This document shows positions 1 through 7,536 of a DNA stretch of 29,966 nucleotides, piece after piece. Positions within the stretch are counted from its first letter, which is position 1, and each line of letters opens with the position of its first letter. The notes beneath the pieces are model-generated. The model saw only the letters and a list, made by a program, of their open reading frames with translations, made no database searches and was not told the origin of the DNA. The DNA is taken from contig DATCJU010000054.1 in assembly GCA_036562635.1 (NCBI GenBank), forward strand, positions 1 through 29,966. Direction: 5' to 3'. This DNA comes from DATCJU01 sp036562635. Lineage in GTDB: Bacteria > Actinomycetota > Actinomycetes > Mycobacteriales > Pseudonocardiaceae. The position numbers and the translations under genes are program-made.

Positions 1-624
1 GCTGCGGGCCGGGCCGACGGTGCCCACCGCCACTCCCAGGGCGTCGGCGACCTGCCGGTAGCTCCACTCCGGGGCCGCGGCGAGCACTCCCAGCAGTCGT
101 CGGCACCGTTCGGGGAGCAGGCCGAACGCCCGACGCACGGCGGCGAGCCGTTCGGCGCGTTCCACCCCCTCCTCCGGGTCGCCGAGCCGCACCTGTGGCA
201 CCAGCGGCCGGTGTGCCTCGGGCAGCAGCTCGACCGGTAGCTCACGGCGCCGGACGGCGAGCACCCGTAACGACTCGCGGTGGGCCGTGGTGACCAGCCA
301 GCCGGGCAGACGGTCCGGATCGGTCAGACGGTGCAGGTACTGGGTGAGCCGCAGCCAGGTGGCCTGGGACACGTCGCTCGCGTCGGCCTCCCCGAGCCGG
401 TGGCTCCTGGCGACCCGCCAGACCAGCTCGGCGTACCGACGTACCAACTCGTTCCAGGCGCCCAGGTCCCCCTCGGCCGCGGCGTGCACCAGAACTCGCA
501 GGTCGGCCCGGCTCCGACCGGGCCCGGTCGTCGTCTTGTCCACGCCCCTTGGAGGAGGGGTGTCGGGAACCGGCTCCCCGAACCACTCGACCAGGTGGAA
601 CGCGGCACCGGCGACCCCGGTCAC
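1..624 (-). CDS. ECF-like sigma-70 family RNA polymerase sigma factor (C-terminus cut by window edge)
   Basis: This frame stays open from a GTG at 624 to the left edge, 208 codons with no stop. It would direct RNA polymerase to an alternative promoter set. Region 2 is visible in the stretch with LGAWNELVRRYAELVW, then ADASDVSQATWLRL. Region 4 follows, with AFGLLPERCRRLLGVL and SYRQVADALGVAVGTV, the helix-turn-helix that reads the -35 box. The start is uncertain. GTG 624 lies 7 bases after the stop of the upstream protease, but the first 27 residues are atypical for the family. GTG 543 (VDKTTTGP) gives a more usual N-terminus but has only a crowded AAGGGG before it. The short spacing indicates co-transcription with the S8 protease. 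No anti-sigma factor is visible in the window; it could lie beyond the left edge. Confidence 0.85.
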   Translation of the reverse strand, partial: MTGVAGAAFHLVEWFGEPVPDTPPPRGVDKTTTGPGRSRADLRVLVHAAAEGDLGAWNELVRRYAELVWRVARSHRLGEADASDVSQATWLRLTQYLHRLTDPDRLPGWLVTTAHRESLRVLAVRRRELPVELLPEAHRPLVPQVRLGDPEEGVERAERLAAVRRAFGLLPERCRRLLGVLAAAPEWSYRQVADALGVAVGTVGPARS

Positions 625-631
625 CCGTCGT

Positions 632-1954
632 TCAGAAGAAGGACCCCGTGACGGCCGGGGCGGGGACCGGGTACCGGGCGATCGCCTGCCGTCGCGCCTC
701 CGCGGGGTCGGCTCCCGCGTGCAACGCCGTGGCCACGGCGGCGGCCACCTGGGGTGCGGCGAACGAGGTACCGCTCCACCGGGCGTAGCCGTAGCGCCGG
801 TGCTCGGTGCCGGGGGCCGTCCCCTCCGGGTCCCGTTCCAGCAGCACGTAGCTGCTGACCACGTCCACTCCCGGTGCGGCTGCGTCCACCCAGGGCCCAC
901 GGTTGGAGAACGGGGCGAGTTCCGCCGGGCCCTCGGTCGGCTCCGACGCGGTCGCGGCCACCGCGAGCACCTCGGGCAGGGCGGCCGGCCAGAAGGGCCG
1001 TTCGGCGCCGAAGTTGCCGGCGGCGGCCACGACCACCGTGCCCCGGGTGGTGCAGTGCACCAGTTCCCGGCGCAGCACGGGCGGGCACCGGTCGTCGGCG
1101 GTCCGGCAGCCGCTGGTCAGCAGGACCACGCCGAGGTGTTCCCCGTACCGGTCGGCGGTGCGGCGCGTCCGGCGCAGACCGGCGGCCACCGTGAGGTCGT
1201 CGGTCAGGCCGAGGGAGGACAGCACCCGCTGGTGGCGCAGCACCGCTCCCGGTGCGCCGCGCAGCACCAGGCCGGCGACGAAGGTGCCGTGTCCCGCCTG
1301 CGGGTCCTGCCCGTCGACGCCGTCGGAGTCCAGCACCTCGGGCGACAGCCCGTGCTCGGACAGCCAGGGCCGGGACGCGAACCAAGGGTGGGGGTCCAGG
1401 CCGGTGTCCAGCACCGCCACCACCACGGGTGGATCCCACGTCTCCGTCGGGGGCGCCGGCACCGGCTCCGCCTCGGCCGGCTCCGACCCGGTGCCGAACA
1501 GGATGGGTGTGCCGAAGATGATCGGGCACCCGACGTGGACGTGGTTCGGGGCGACGTACCGGTTGGTGTCCCCGGTGTTCCTTCCGCTCGGTCCGCCGGC
1601 GAGATCCGCGGCGATCTCGACGCACCTGGTGCGTTCCGCCGGTCGCAGCCGTAGCCGGGCCACCTGCGGTTCCTCCAGTTCCTCGACCCGGTCGATCCAC
1701 CGACGCAACCGCTCGGTGATCTCGTCGACGACACGCGGGAGCGAACGATCCGGGCCACCGGTGACCAACAGTTCCCCCGCCCGCACCACACATTCGGTCG
1801 GTCCGCCGGGGTCGTGCAGTACCAGGTCGTCCACCTGACGGGACCAGAACTCGACGAGTCGGGCCAGTTCACTCGGTCCTGCCGACCCGTTTCCCTCGGA
1901 ACGTGATCCGTGAGGGCACGAACACGACCCGGGGTCGTTGAGTCGATCGTTCAT
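632..1954 (-). CDS. S8 family serine peptidase (subtilase) without signal peptide
   Basis: The product is a 440-residue subtilisin-like serine protease. The catalytic triad is complete: Asp183 in VAVLDTGLD, His222 in GHGTFVAG, Ser397 in SGTSFAAPQ, with oxyanion Asn314 in AAGNFG. About 170 residues precede the catalytic domain. They are charged, contain Cys residues near the N-terminus (CSCPHG), and include a segment with EELEEPQVARLRLRP. No signal peptide or membrane segment is visible, so it is probably cytoplasmic, unlike most secreted subtilases. The ATG at 1954 follows AGGGTGG. The sigma factor gene starts 7 bases downstream, so the two probably form an operon. Inference: a regulatory protease functionally linked to that sigma factor; its substrate is unknown. 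Confidence 0.9.
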   Translation of the reverse strand: MNDRLNDPGSCSCPHGSRSEGNGSAGPSELARLVEFWSRQVDDLVLHDPGGPTECVVRAGELLVTGGPDRSLPRVVDEITERLRRWIDRVEELEEPQVARLRLRPAERTRCVEIAADLAGGPSGRNTGDTNRYVAPNHVHVGCPIIFGTPILFGTGSEPAEAEPVPAPPTETWDPPVVVAVLDTGLDPHPWFASRPWLSEHGLSPEVLDSDGVDGQDPQAGHGTFVAGLVLRGAPGAVLRHQRVLSSLGLTDDLTVAAGLRRTRRTADRYGEHLGVVLLTSGCRTADDRCPPVLRRELVHCTTRGTVVVAAAGNFGAERPFWPAALPEVLAVAATASEPTEGPAELAPFSNRGPWVDAAAPGVDVVSSYVLLERDPEGTAPGTEHRRYGYARWSGTSFAAPQVAAAVATALHAGADPAEARRQAIARYPVPAPAVTGSFF

Positions 1955-2268
1955 GACGCCACCCTGGGGGGCGGGTGACGCACGATCGCCTATACGCGCC
2001 GGTGATCAGGAAAACACCACCTGACCCGGTGAAAACCGATGACATGACGCTCCGTGAGCGGTATGTGGTGAAAGGGGCCGGGAGGGCGCAGTTGGGCGCC
2101 TTTCCGGGTGTTACCAACCGGAAACAGTCGCGCGCGGAACGCGACCGGCGAAATATGGGAGTCCGACGGTTCCAGGGCACTGGGTAGAGTCCGATCACGC
2201 GGTACGAGCGGTGTCGACAGGTGGTGGTGGCGGTGTCTAGCGCCGAGGCCGGGCGCGGCTGGGGAGCC
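1955..2268. promoter_or_regulatory. Divergent intergenic region between the S8 protease and a secreted protein
   Basis: About 300 bases, less GC-rich than the flanking genes, separate two divergent genes and should hold both promoters. A perfect 7-bp inverted repeat (TTTCCGG, 10-base loop, CCGGAAA) lies at 2101-2124 and could be an operator. A possible -10 box, TAGAGT, is at 2185-2190 on the plus strand with no clear -35. A 70-codon open frame at 1975-2187 has no coding signature. Confidence 0.35.
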
Positions 2269-3519
2269 ATGTTGCGCCTCGCCGCCATGCGGCTGGCCAC
2301 CGCCGGTGGTCTGGTCGCAGCCGCCTGGCTGGTCGGCGCGGCGACCGCACACGCCGCCGAGTCCCCGACCCACCCCGGTGATGCCCGGAATCCCTCGGGT
2401 GTGGCGAATCCGGGGCAACACCCGGCCGATGTCCCGACGTGGGCCGGTGTCTCCGTTCCCGTTGTTCCCGATGTTCCCGGTCCCGTGGCGGACGGTCTCC
2501 CCGAGCTGGGCGTCCTCCCGGCGGCCACCACGGTGCCCACCGGTTCCGGAAGCTGGCGCCCGGACTCCGTCCCCGAGGACGTGCCGGGGCACGGTTCCGC
2601 CGAGGCCTGGCTCGTCGCCGAGCCCACGCCTGCCGAGCCGGGCCACGCCGAGTCGGGCGTCCCGTGCCACCACGGTTCGCACGGGTGGCACCTCCACCTC
2701 CCGGGGTCGGCGGCCCACCTCTGGTCCGGAATTCCCTCCTGGGTGATCGCCCGGGTTCCGATGCAGTCGCTCGGGCTGCCGATCGCCCTGCCGGAGACGA
2801 ACACCACGTCGACCACCGCCGCTCCGGCCGCCGCGGCACAGCCGGAACCCGGTGCGCAGACCGAGCCGCAGGTGCTGTCCGCCTCCCAGAGCGGGAACGA
2901 CACCGCGCAGCCGGTCGGGGACGGGCAGCAGCAGGCGGGTCTCCCGCTGCTGAAGCTGCTGACGGTGGTGCCGCCCCTGCTCGGTGGCGGTTCGGAGCCG
3001 CAGGACCGGCCGGTCCTCCCCGTGCCCGTCGACGTGGGCCAGGGGGCCGGTCCGCAGACGCCGAACCGGCCGGTGGCGCCGGAGGAGCCGGCGACGGGCG
3101 TGCCGTCGCAGGAACCGCCGCACGACGGGGTTCTCCCCACCGATCCGCAGCTTCCGGGTCTCGAGGAGTCGGACACCCCCGGCGAGGTGGAGGTGTCCCG
3201 GCCGACGAGCTCGGGGCGTCACACCACCGGTGTCAAGCGGGTGAAGAAGGCCGCAGCGGTCCCCGGTGCCGGCGTCGAGAAGGATCTCGACCGCACCTCC
3301 CCGGCGCGACCGCTGCCCGAGCCGAAGCCGCATCCCGCACCCGTCTCGTCGTCGACCTCCTCCCTGACACAGGGTGAGGGCGGTGGCCTTCGCGTCCTGG
3401 TCGCCACGCCGACCTACCAGCCCCTGATGGATCGCCCCTCGGCGATCCACGCCGAATGGCTGGACGTGGCCAGGCTCACGGGCGTTTCGACGCAACGTCC
3501 GGTGACTTCTCCCGACTGA
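2269..3519 (+). CDS. Secreted Pro/Gly/Ala-rich protein of unknown function
   Basis: I do not recognise this family. From ATG 2269 the N-terminus is a good Sec signal peptide: MLRLAAMRLA, a hydrophobic core to about residue 25, and a likely cut after TAHA. The mature part of about 385 residues is low in complexity and rich in Pro, Gly, Val and Glu, with a His-rich patch (HHGSHGWHLHL) followed by a short hydrophobic stretch (SGIPSWVIARVP). No C-terminal membrane helix or sorting signal is visible. The start is ambiguous: GGGGAG is only 2 bases from ATG 2269, while GTG 2221 in the same frame would give an unusually long n-region. Two long minus-strand frames overlap it, but only this strand gives a signal peptide and nearly all G/C third positions. 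Confidence 0.65.
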   Translation: MLRLAAMRLATAGGLVAAAWLVGAATAHAAESPTHPGDARNPSGVANPGQHPADVPTWAGVSVPVVPDVPGPVADGLPELGVLPAATTVPTGSGSWRPDSVPEDVPGHGSAEAWLVAEPTPAEPGHAESGVPCHHGSHGWHLHLPGSAAHLWSGIPSWVIARVPMQSLGLPIALPETNTTSTTAAPAAAAQPEPGAQTEPQVLSASQSGNDTAQPVGDGQQQAGLPLLKLLTVVPPLLGGGSEPQDRPVLPVPVDVGQGAGPQTPNRPVAPEEPATGVPSQEPPHDGVLPTDPQLPGLEESDTPGEVEVSRPTSSGRHTTGVKRVKKAAAVPGAGVEKDLDRTSPARPLPEPKPHPAPVSSSTSSLTQGEGGGLRVLVATPTYQPLMDRPSAIHAEWLDVARLTGVSTQRPVTSPD

Positions 3520-3539
3520 TCAGTAGGAACCGTGGTACC

Positions 3540-3558
3540 CGTGTGCCTGAGGCACACG
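3540..3558 (+). terminator. Hairpin after the secreted-protein gene
   Basis: A perfect 8-bp inverted repeat with a 3-base loop (CGTGTGCC-TGA-GGCACACG) lies 20 bases after the stop at 3519. No T-run follows, as is common for actinobacterial terminators. Confidence 0.5.
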
Positions 3559-3935
3559 TGGTGCCGGCGGTACCCACCGACGTCCGCTCCCACGTGACGG
3601 GGTGGCCGCCGAGCCACCGGCGTCCTGCCCCCTGTCCGGTGCTTCGGTTTCCGGACGGACCGCCCGGGCCGTCACGCGACCGACACGTAGCGGACCGGGT
3701 CCAGTTCCAGATCTCCTCTGCTCCGGCCATCCGCGCCCGGCCGGAACGGGGGACCCGGCCCTGGCGCCATGATGCCCCTGTGGCGCCGGGGTGACGTCCC
3801 ATCGGGCACGACGAGGGGCCGTGCCCGGTTCGTGGACGGTGCAGCGGCCGTGCCGGCCCGCCGAACGCCCCGCCCGCCTGCAGCCACCGGGCGCTGGAGG
3901 CGAGCGCGGAGCCGGCGGCCCGCTGCATTGCGGAG
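3559..3935. other. Gene-free stretch between convergent units
   Basis: Open frames here on both strands are Arg/Pro-rich shadow translations with no recognisable domain or consistent third-position bias. I see no RNA gene or repeat. Confidence 0.4.
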
Positions 3936-3978
3936 GCTGGGGCGGCACCGCCCGCGCGATCCTCGGTGCCGCCCCAGC
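3936..3978 (-). terminator. Strong terminator of the MocR regulator gene
   Basis: A perfect 15-bp inverted repeat, GCTGGGGCGGCACCG at 3936-3950 and CGGTGCCGCCCCAGC at 3964-3978 with a 13-base loop, begins 3 bases beyond the stop codon of the minus-strand gene. Confidence 0.85.
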
Positions 3979-3981
3979 ACC

Positions 3982-5436
3982 TCACGTGACCTGCAGCGGT
4001 TCCCGCGCGAGGTCGCTGGCCGAGTCACCCACCAGTGCCGCCGCGGCGCCCAGGCGGCGAGCCGCCTCGCGCAGCTGTTCCGGGGGAAGGACGTAGGGCA
4101 GCCGCAGGTACCCCTCCAGGCCTTGGTGGACGCCGAACCGGGACCCGGGCGCCACCCGTACTCCCAGCCCCTCGGCGGTCACCGCCAGCCGGGTACTCAC
4201 CGGAGCGTCCAGCTCGCACCACAGCACGAGGCCGCCTCGGGGCACCCGGAACCGCCACTGCGGACAGTGCTCCCGCAGGGCCGCCACCAGGACGTCCCGC
4301 TGCTCCCGGTGTCGTTCCCGTTGCCACTGCAGGTCCGCCTCGGGATCGGCGAGCAGCTCGGCCACGACCAGCTGTTCCAGCGAGGGCGTGCCCAGGTCGA
4401 CACCCGGCCGCACCGCGAGCAGCCGCCGCACCAGCTCGGCGGGAGCCCGCACCCAGCCGACCCGCAGGCCGCCCCAGAACATCTTGCTGGCCGAGCCCAC
4501 CGTGATCACCAGGTCCTCCGCGAACGCGGCCACCGGCGACGGACCGTCGAGCGGGTCCCCTTCCAGGTCGAGTTCGACCAGGGTCTCGTCGATCACCGCG
4601 GGGGTACGGGAGCGGCGCAGTGCCGCGGCGAGCCGCTCCCGGCCCTCGGCGTCCAGGCGCAGGCCGGTGGGGTTCTGGAAGTCCGGTATCAGGTAGGCCA
4701 GCCGCGGGGCGGTCTGGCGCAGTGTCGCCTCCAGGGCGTCGAGATCCCACCCCTCGTCGGCCATCGCCACCGGGACGGGGTGGGCGTGGTGGGCGCGCAC
4801 CGCCTCCAGGGCGTTCGGGTAGGTGGGGTGCTCGACCAGCACCCGGTCCCCCGGCCCGGCCAGCAGGTGCAGGACCAGCACGAACGCGTGCTGCGCCCCG
4901 CTGGTGACCAGGATCTGGTCCGGGGTGGTCGGCAGGCCCCGAGCGGTGAACCGGGCGGCGATCCGTTCCCGCAGCACCGTCAGTCCCTGCAGGTGGTAAC
5001 CCGTTCCGCCCAGCAGCTCCGGCAGCCGCAGGCGTGCCGTGTCGATCGCCGAGGCCACCGCGAGCGGGGCGGGCGTGGCCGCGCGCACCAGGTCCATCTC
5101 CCCGGGCATCGGCGGGGAGAGCGGCTCGAGGCCGGCCGAGGCCGTCCCGGGCAGGGTGATCCACGACCCGGAGCCCCGCCGACTGACCAGCAGCCCCTCG
5201 TCACGGAGCCGGTCGAACGCGGCCGTGACCAGGGTGCGGCTGGCGCCCAGGGCACCGGCCAGTTCCCGCTCGGCGGGCACCCGGGTGCCGGCCGGCAGGC
5301 GCCCGGCCAGGACGAGGCGGCGCACCGCAGCGGCGAGGGCGGCGGCAGTGGGCCTGCGCCCCTGCGGCCACTCACCCAGCATCGCGGCCATTCGTCGACC
5401 CGAAATCCGTCCACCTGGTGAGACAGCGAGGCTCAT
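3982..5436 (-). CDS. MocR/PdxR-type regulator: GntR winged helix fused to PLP aminotransferase-like domain
   Basis: The product has 484 residues. Residues about 25-95 form a GntR-type winged helix (LVLAGRLPAGTRVPAERELA, then ASRTLVTAAFDRLRDEGLL). Residues about 120-470 form a fold-type I aminotransferase domain with NPTG at 255-258, Asp283 in VIDE and the PLP-binding Lys318 in GSASKMFWGG. MocR proteins usually act as PLP-responsive transcription factors rather than free enzymes. The ATG at 5436 is kept because ISGRRMAAMLGEW just inside it resembles the family N-terminus. The divergent neighbour is a YczE-like membrane protein, a pairing well known for this regulator class, so control of that gene and of itself is the likely role. 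The ligand is not known. Confidence 0.92.
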   Translation of the reverse strand: MSLAVSPGGRISGRRMAAMLGEWPQGRRPTAAALAAAVRRLVLAGRLPAGTRVPAERELAGALGASRTLVTAAFDRLRDEGLLVSRRGSGSWITLPGTASAGLEPLSPPMPGEMDLVRAATPAPLAVASAIDTARLRLPELLGGTGYHLQGLTVLRERIAARFTARGLPTTPDQILVTSGAQHAFVLVLHLLAGPGDRVLVEHPTYPNALEAVRAHHAHPVPVAMADEGWDLDALEATLRQTAPRLAYLIPDFQNPTGLRLDAEGRERLAAALRRSRTPAVIDETLVELDLEGDPLDGPSPVAAFAEDLVITVGSASKMFWGGLRVGWVRAPAELVRRLLAVRPGVDLGTPSLEQLVVAELLADPEADLQWQRERHREQRDVLVAALREHCPQWRFRVPRGGLVLWCELDAPVSTRLAVTAEGLGVRVAPGSRFGVHQGLEGYLRLPYVLPPEQLREAARRLGAAAALVGDSASDLAREPLQVT

Positions 5437-5440
5437 AAGG

Positions 5441-5479
5441 CCACTTTCTCAGAATTGGCTCTCGTACAGAAGACCACTT
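5441..5479. promoter_or_regulatory. Candidate operator between MocR and yczE-like genes
   Basis: The 61-base divergent region carries CCACTT at 5441-5446 and again at 5474-5479, 33 bases apart (about three helical turns). Between them AATTGG at 5453-5458 is a near match in the opposite orientation. This direct plus inverted arrangement resembles sites of MocR-type dimers. It is a candidate only. Confidence 0.4.
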
Positions 5480-5497
5480 GCAGGTCAAGATGGCGCC

Positions 5498-6151
5498 ATG
5501 GCTGCTGGTGTCGACCTCTCCCCGCTCCCCACCCGCTACCAGCCGGGGCGGCGCCTTCCCCAGCTCTTCCTCGGCCTGGTCCTGTTCGGGGCCAGCATGG
5601 GGTTGATGCTGCGCGGCAACCTCGGCCTCGCCCCCTGGGACGTGCTCGCCGAGGGCATCACCCTGCGCTCCGGACTGAGCTTCGGTGTGGTGACCGCGGT
5701 GATCGGTGCGGTGGTCCTGCTGCTGTGGATCCCGCTGCGCCAGCGGCCCGGCCTGGGCACGGTGGCCAATGTCGTGGTGATCGCGTTCTCGGTCGACGCC
5801 ACGCTGGCCCTGCTGCCCGAGCCGGCCGGTCTGCCGTGGCGGGTGGTGTTGCTGGTCTCCGGGGTCGTGCTCAACGGGGTGGCCACCGCCATGTACATCG
5901 GGGCACGCCTCGGCCCGGGGCCGCGTGACGGGCTGATGACCGGTTTCTGCGTACGGACCGGGCTGTCGGTGCGCCTGGTACGCACCTGCATCGAGGTGGC
6001 GGTGCTCGCCGCCGGCTGGCTGCTCGGCGGTACCGTCGGAGCGGGCACCGTGCTCTACGCCCTGGGCATCGGCCCGTTGACCCAGCTCTTCCTGGCCCAG
6101 TTGACCGTGGCCACCCCCGTCTCGGCCAGCCCTGCGCCCACCCAGGTGTGA
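5498..6151 (+). CDS. YczE/YitT-like integral membrane protein
   Basis: The product is a 217-residue polytopic membrane protein with about five hydrophobic helices. It includes the segment LRGNLGLAPWDVLAEGI, typical of actinobacterial YczE-like proteins, and the conserved GARLGPGPRDGLMTG near residue 130. The ATG at 5498 is chosen because the longer upstream frame crosses the MocR gene. There is no clear Shine-Dalgarno sequence. It is divergent from the MocR-type regulator, which probably controls it. Biochemical function is unknown; a transport-related role is inferred from topology. Its TGA overlaps a possible GTG start of the next gene. Confidence 0.88.
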   Translation: MAAGVDLSPLPTRYQPGRRLPQLFLGLVLFGASMGLMLRGNLGLAPWDVLAEGITLRSGLSFGVVTAVIGAVVLLLWIPLRQRPGLGTVANVVVIAFSVDATLALLPEPAGLPWRVVLLVSGVVLNGVATAMYIGARLGPGPRDGLMTGFCVRTGLSVRLVRTCIEVAVLAAGWLLGGTVGAGTVLYALGIGPLTQLFLAQLTVATPVSASPAPTQV

Positions 6152-6188
6152 TCCCCTCGATTCCCACCCCGGTCACGGCCGACTGTCC

Positions 6189-6194
6189 TAGGGT
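6189..6194 (+). promoter_or_regulatory. -10 box TAGGGT for the PP2C-like gene
   Basis: TAGGGT ends 7 bases before GTG 6202 and no Shine-Dalgarno sequence intervenes. The arrangement fits a leaderless transcript beginning at the start codon. No good -35 is seen. Confidence 0.5.
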
Positions 6195-6201
6195 CGGCGG
6201 C

Positions 6202-7020
6202 GTGCCACTGGTCGAGATCGCCGAACGTCCTGGTGCGGTGCGCAGTGACGACCGGGTGGTCGTCCTGCCCCATGCGGTCGTGTTGCTGGACGGAGCCACC
6301 TCCCTGGTGCCCACCGAGCGGGACGGTGGCTGGTACGCCACCCAACTCGCCGAGGTGTTGCGTACCCGGCTGACCGCGGAGCCCACCGCGGATCTCGCGA
6401 CCCTGTTGGCCGACGCCATCGCGGAGGTGGCCACCCGGTACGAGCTGCGCCCCGGCGCCTCCCCGTCCAGCACGGTCGCCCTGCTGCGCTGGGACACGGA
6501 CACGGTGGAGGCTCTGGTCCTGGCGGACAGTCCGGTGGTGGTCTTCACCACGTCGGGGGTGCAGGTGGTGTCCGACGACCGGCTGGCTCGGGTGCCCCGG
6601 CCACCCGGCGGGTACCGGGAACGTCTCCGTGCCGGAGGCGGATACGGCCCGGAACACCATGAGGCACTGCTGGCGTCCGCGGCCGTGATGAGCCGGTGGC
6701 GCAACACCGAGGGCGGGTTCTGGGTCGCCGAGGCCGATCCCGCCGCGGCCCACCAGGCGGTGCGTGCCCGGTGGCCACGTGCGGAGGTGGAGGCGGCGCT
6801 GCTGGCCAGCGACGGCGTGTCCTGCGGGGTGGACGACTACGGCCTGTTCGACTGGTCCACGGCGCGGAAGCTGGCCGAGAGTTCGGGGCCGCAGGCGGTG
6901 CTCGACGCGGTGCGCGCGGCCGAGGAGTCCGACCCCGACGGCCGGCGCTGGCCCCGGCCCAAGCGGCACGACGACCAGAGTCTGGTGCTGGTGCGCTTCG
7001 ACGAGAACCGATCCGGGTGA
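6202..7020 (+). CDS. PP2C-like serine/threonine protein phosphatase domain protein
   Basis: The product is about 272 residues, essentially one PP2C-like domain. Metal-binding motifs of the family are recognisable: VVLLDGAT near residue 30, a degenerate GDS-like LADSPVVVF near residue 108, and ASDGVSCG near residue 209. It also has the PSSTVALL strand. The expected activity is metal-dependent phosphoprotein phosphatase. GTG 6202 is preferred because of the -10 box just upstream. The alternative GTG 6148 overlaps the preceding stop as GTGA and would add 18 residues by translational coupling; both remain possible. Three hairpins follow the stop. No partner kinase is adjacent. Confidence 0.8.
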   Translation: MPLVEIAERPGAVRSDDRVVVLPHAVVLLDGATSLVPTERDGGWYATQLAEVLRTRLTAEPTADLATLLADAIAEVATRYELRPGASPSSTVALLRWDTDTVEALVLADSPVVVFTTSGVQVVSDDRLARVPRPPGGYRERLRAGGGYGPEHHEALLASAAVMSRWRNTEGGFWVAEADPAAAHQAVRARWPRAEVEAALLASDGVSCGVDDYGLFDWSTARKLAESSGPQAVLDAVRAAEESDPDGRRWPRPKRHDDQSLVLVRFDENRSG

Positions 7021-7032
7021 GGAACGACCCAT

Positions 7033-7069
7033 CCCTACGGGCGGCCGGTGCGGCCGGCCGCCTGTAGGG
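7033..7069 (+). terminator. Terminator hairpin after the PP2C-like gene
   Basis: A 16-bp stem starting CCCTAC and ending GTAGGG, with one G-T wobble and a 5-base loop (TGCGG), begins 12 bases after the stop codon. Confidence 0.8.
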
Positions 7070-7092
7070 GGTGCACGCCGCCGGAAGCAGCG

Positions 7093-7126
7093 GTGTTCGC
7101 CACCGCTGTGCAGGTGTGGCGAACAC
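7093..7126. repeat. Second hairpin of a three-hairpin series
   Basis: A perfect 11-bp inverted repeat, GTGTTCGCCAC and GTGGCGAACAC, encloses a 12-base loop. It sits between two terminator-like hairpins. Confidence 0.6.
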
Positions 7127-7127
7127 G

Positions 7128-7155
7128 ACGAAGGCCGCCCCGGGGCGGCCTTCGT
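7128..7155. terminator. Third hairpin, bidirectional terminator-like palindrome
   Basis: A perfect 28-base palindrome with 14-bp arms (arm ACGAAGGCCGCCCC) and no loop bases. AAGGCCG...CGGCCTT hairpins flanked by ACG/CGT are typical actinobacterial terminators. Confidence 0.75.
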
Positions 7156-7536
7156 GTCGCACCGGTAGGACCCGGCAGCCAGCACACCCGCCTGACCGGT
7201 CGTCCAGCTCCCCGGAACACCTACCGGCAGCTTCGTGTCCCAGCCCCACCACAGTTGTCGGTGACGCCATGTGGCTCGAACCGATGGGCCGTTCATCACA
7301 CACGAAGACGCTTTTCGGGCGACCGAAGCCATTCTCTTCAGTCTCGACTGACCGACTTTACGAAACTCGGACAACAGTCACCACTCGCAGCACAGCAGAA
7401 TCACAATCGACCTTGCACCACCAGGTGGACACACTTCCCACGTGGCAAGAATTTGTCGTCAATTCGCCATTGATCATGATTTGTGCCCCCTACTCTGGGC
7501 ACCCAAGGGTCGCGAGCCCGAGAAAGGGGGTTCTGA
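7156..7536 (+). other. Upstream region of the small secreted protein gene
   Basis: About 380 bases, clearly less GC-rich between 7290 and 7490 than the genes around it. It should contain the promoter of the downstream gene. A candidate pair TTGATC (7470-7475) and TACTCT (7491-7496) has a spacer of only 15. AAAGGGGG at 7523-7530 is the likely ribosome binding site. No gene is visible. Confidence 0.4.

Noticed and set aside
287..1654. 455-codon plus-strand open frame over the sigma factor and protease genes
   Set aside because: It is a shadow of two recognisable minus-strand genes and has no domain.
1975..2187. 70-codon plus-strand open frame between divergent genes
   Set aside because: It lies in promoter-type sequence, has no ribosome binding site and ends before the downstream start.
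1990..3495. 501-codon minus-strand open frame opposite the secreted protein gene
   Set aside because: It is Arg/Gly/His-rich without domains or signal sequence, whereas the plus strand gives a clear signal peptide and better codon use.
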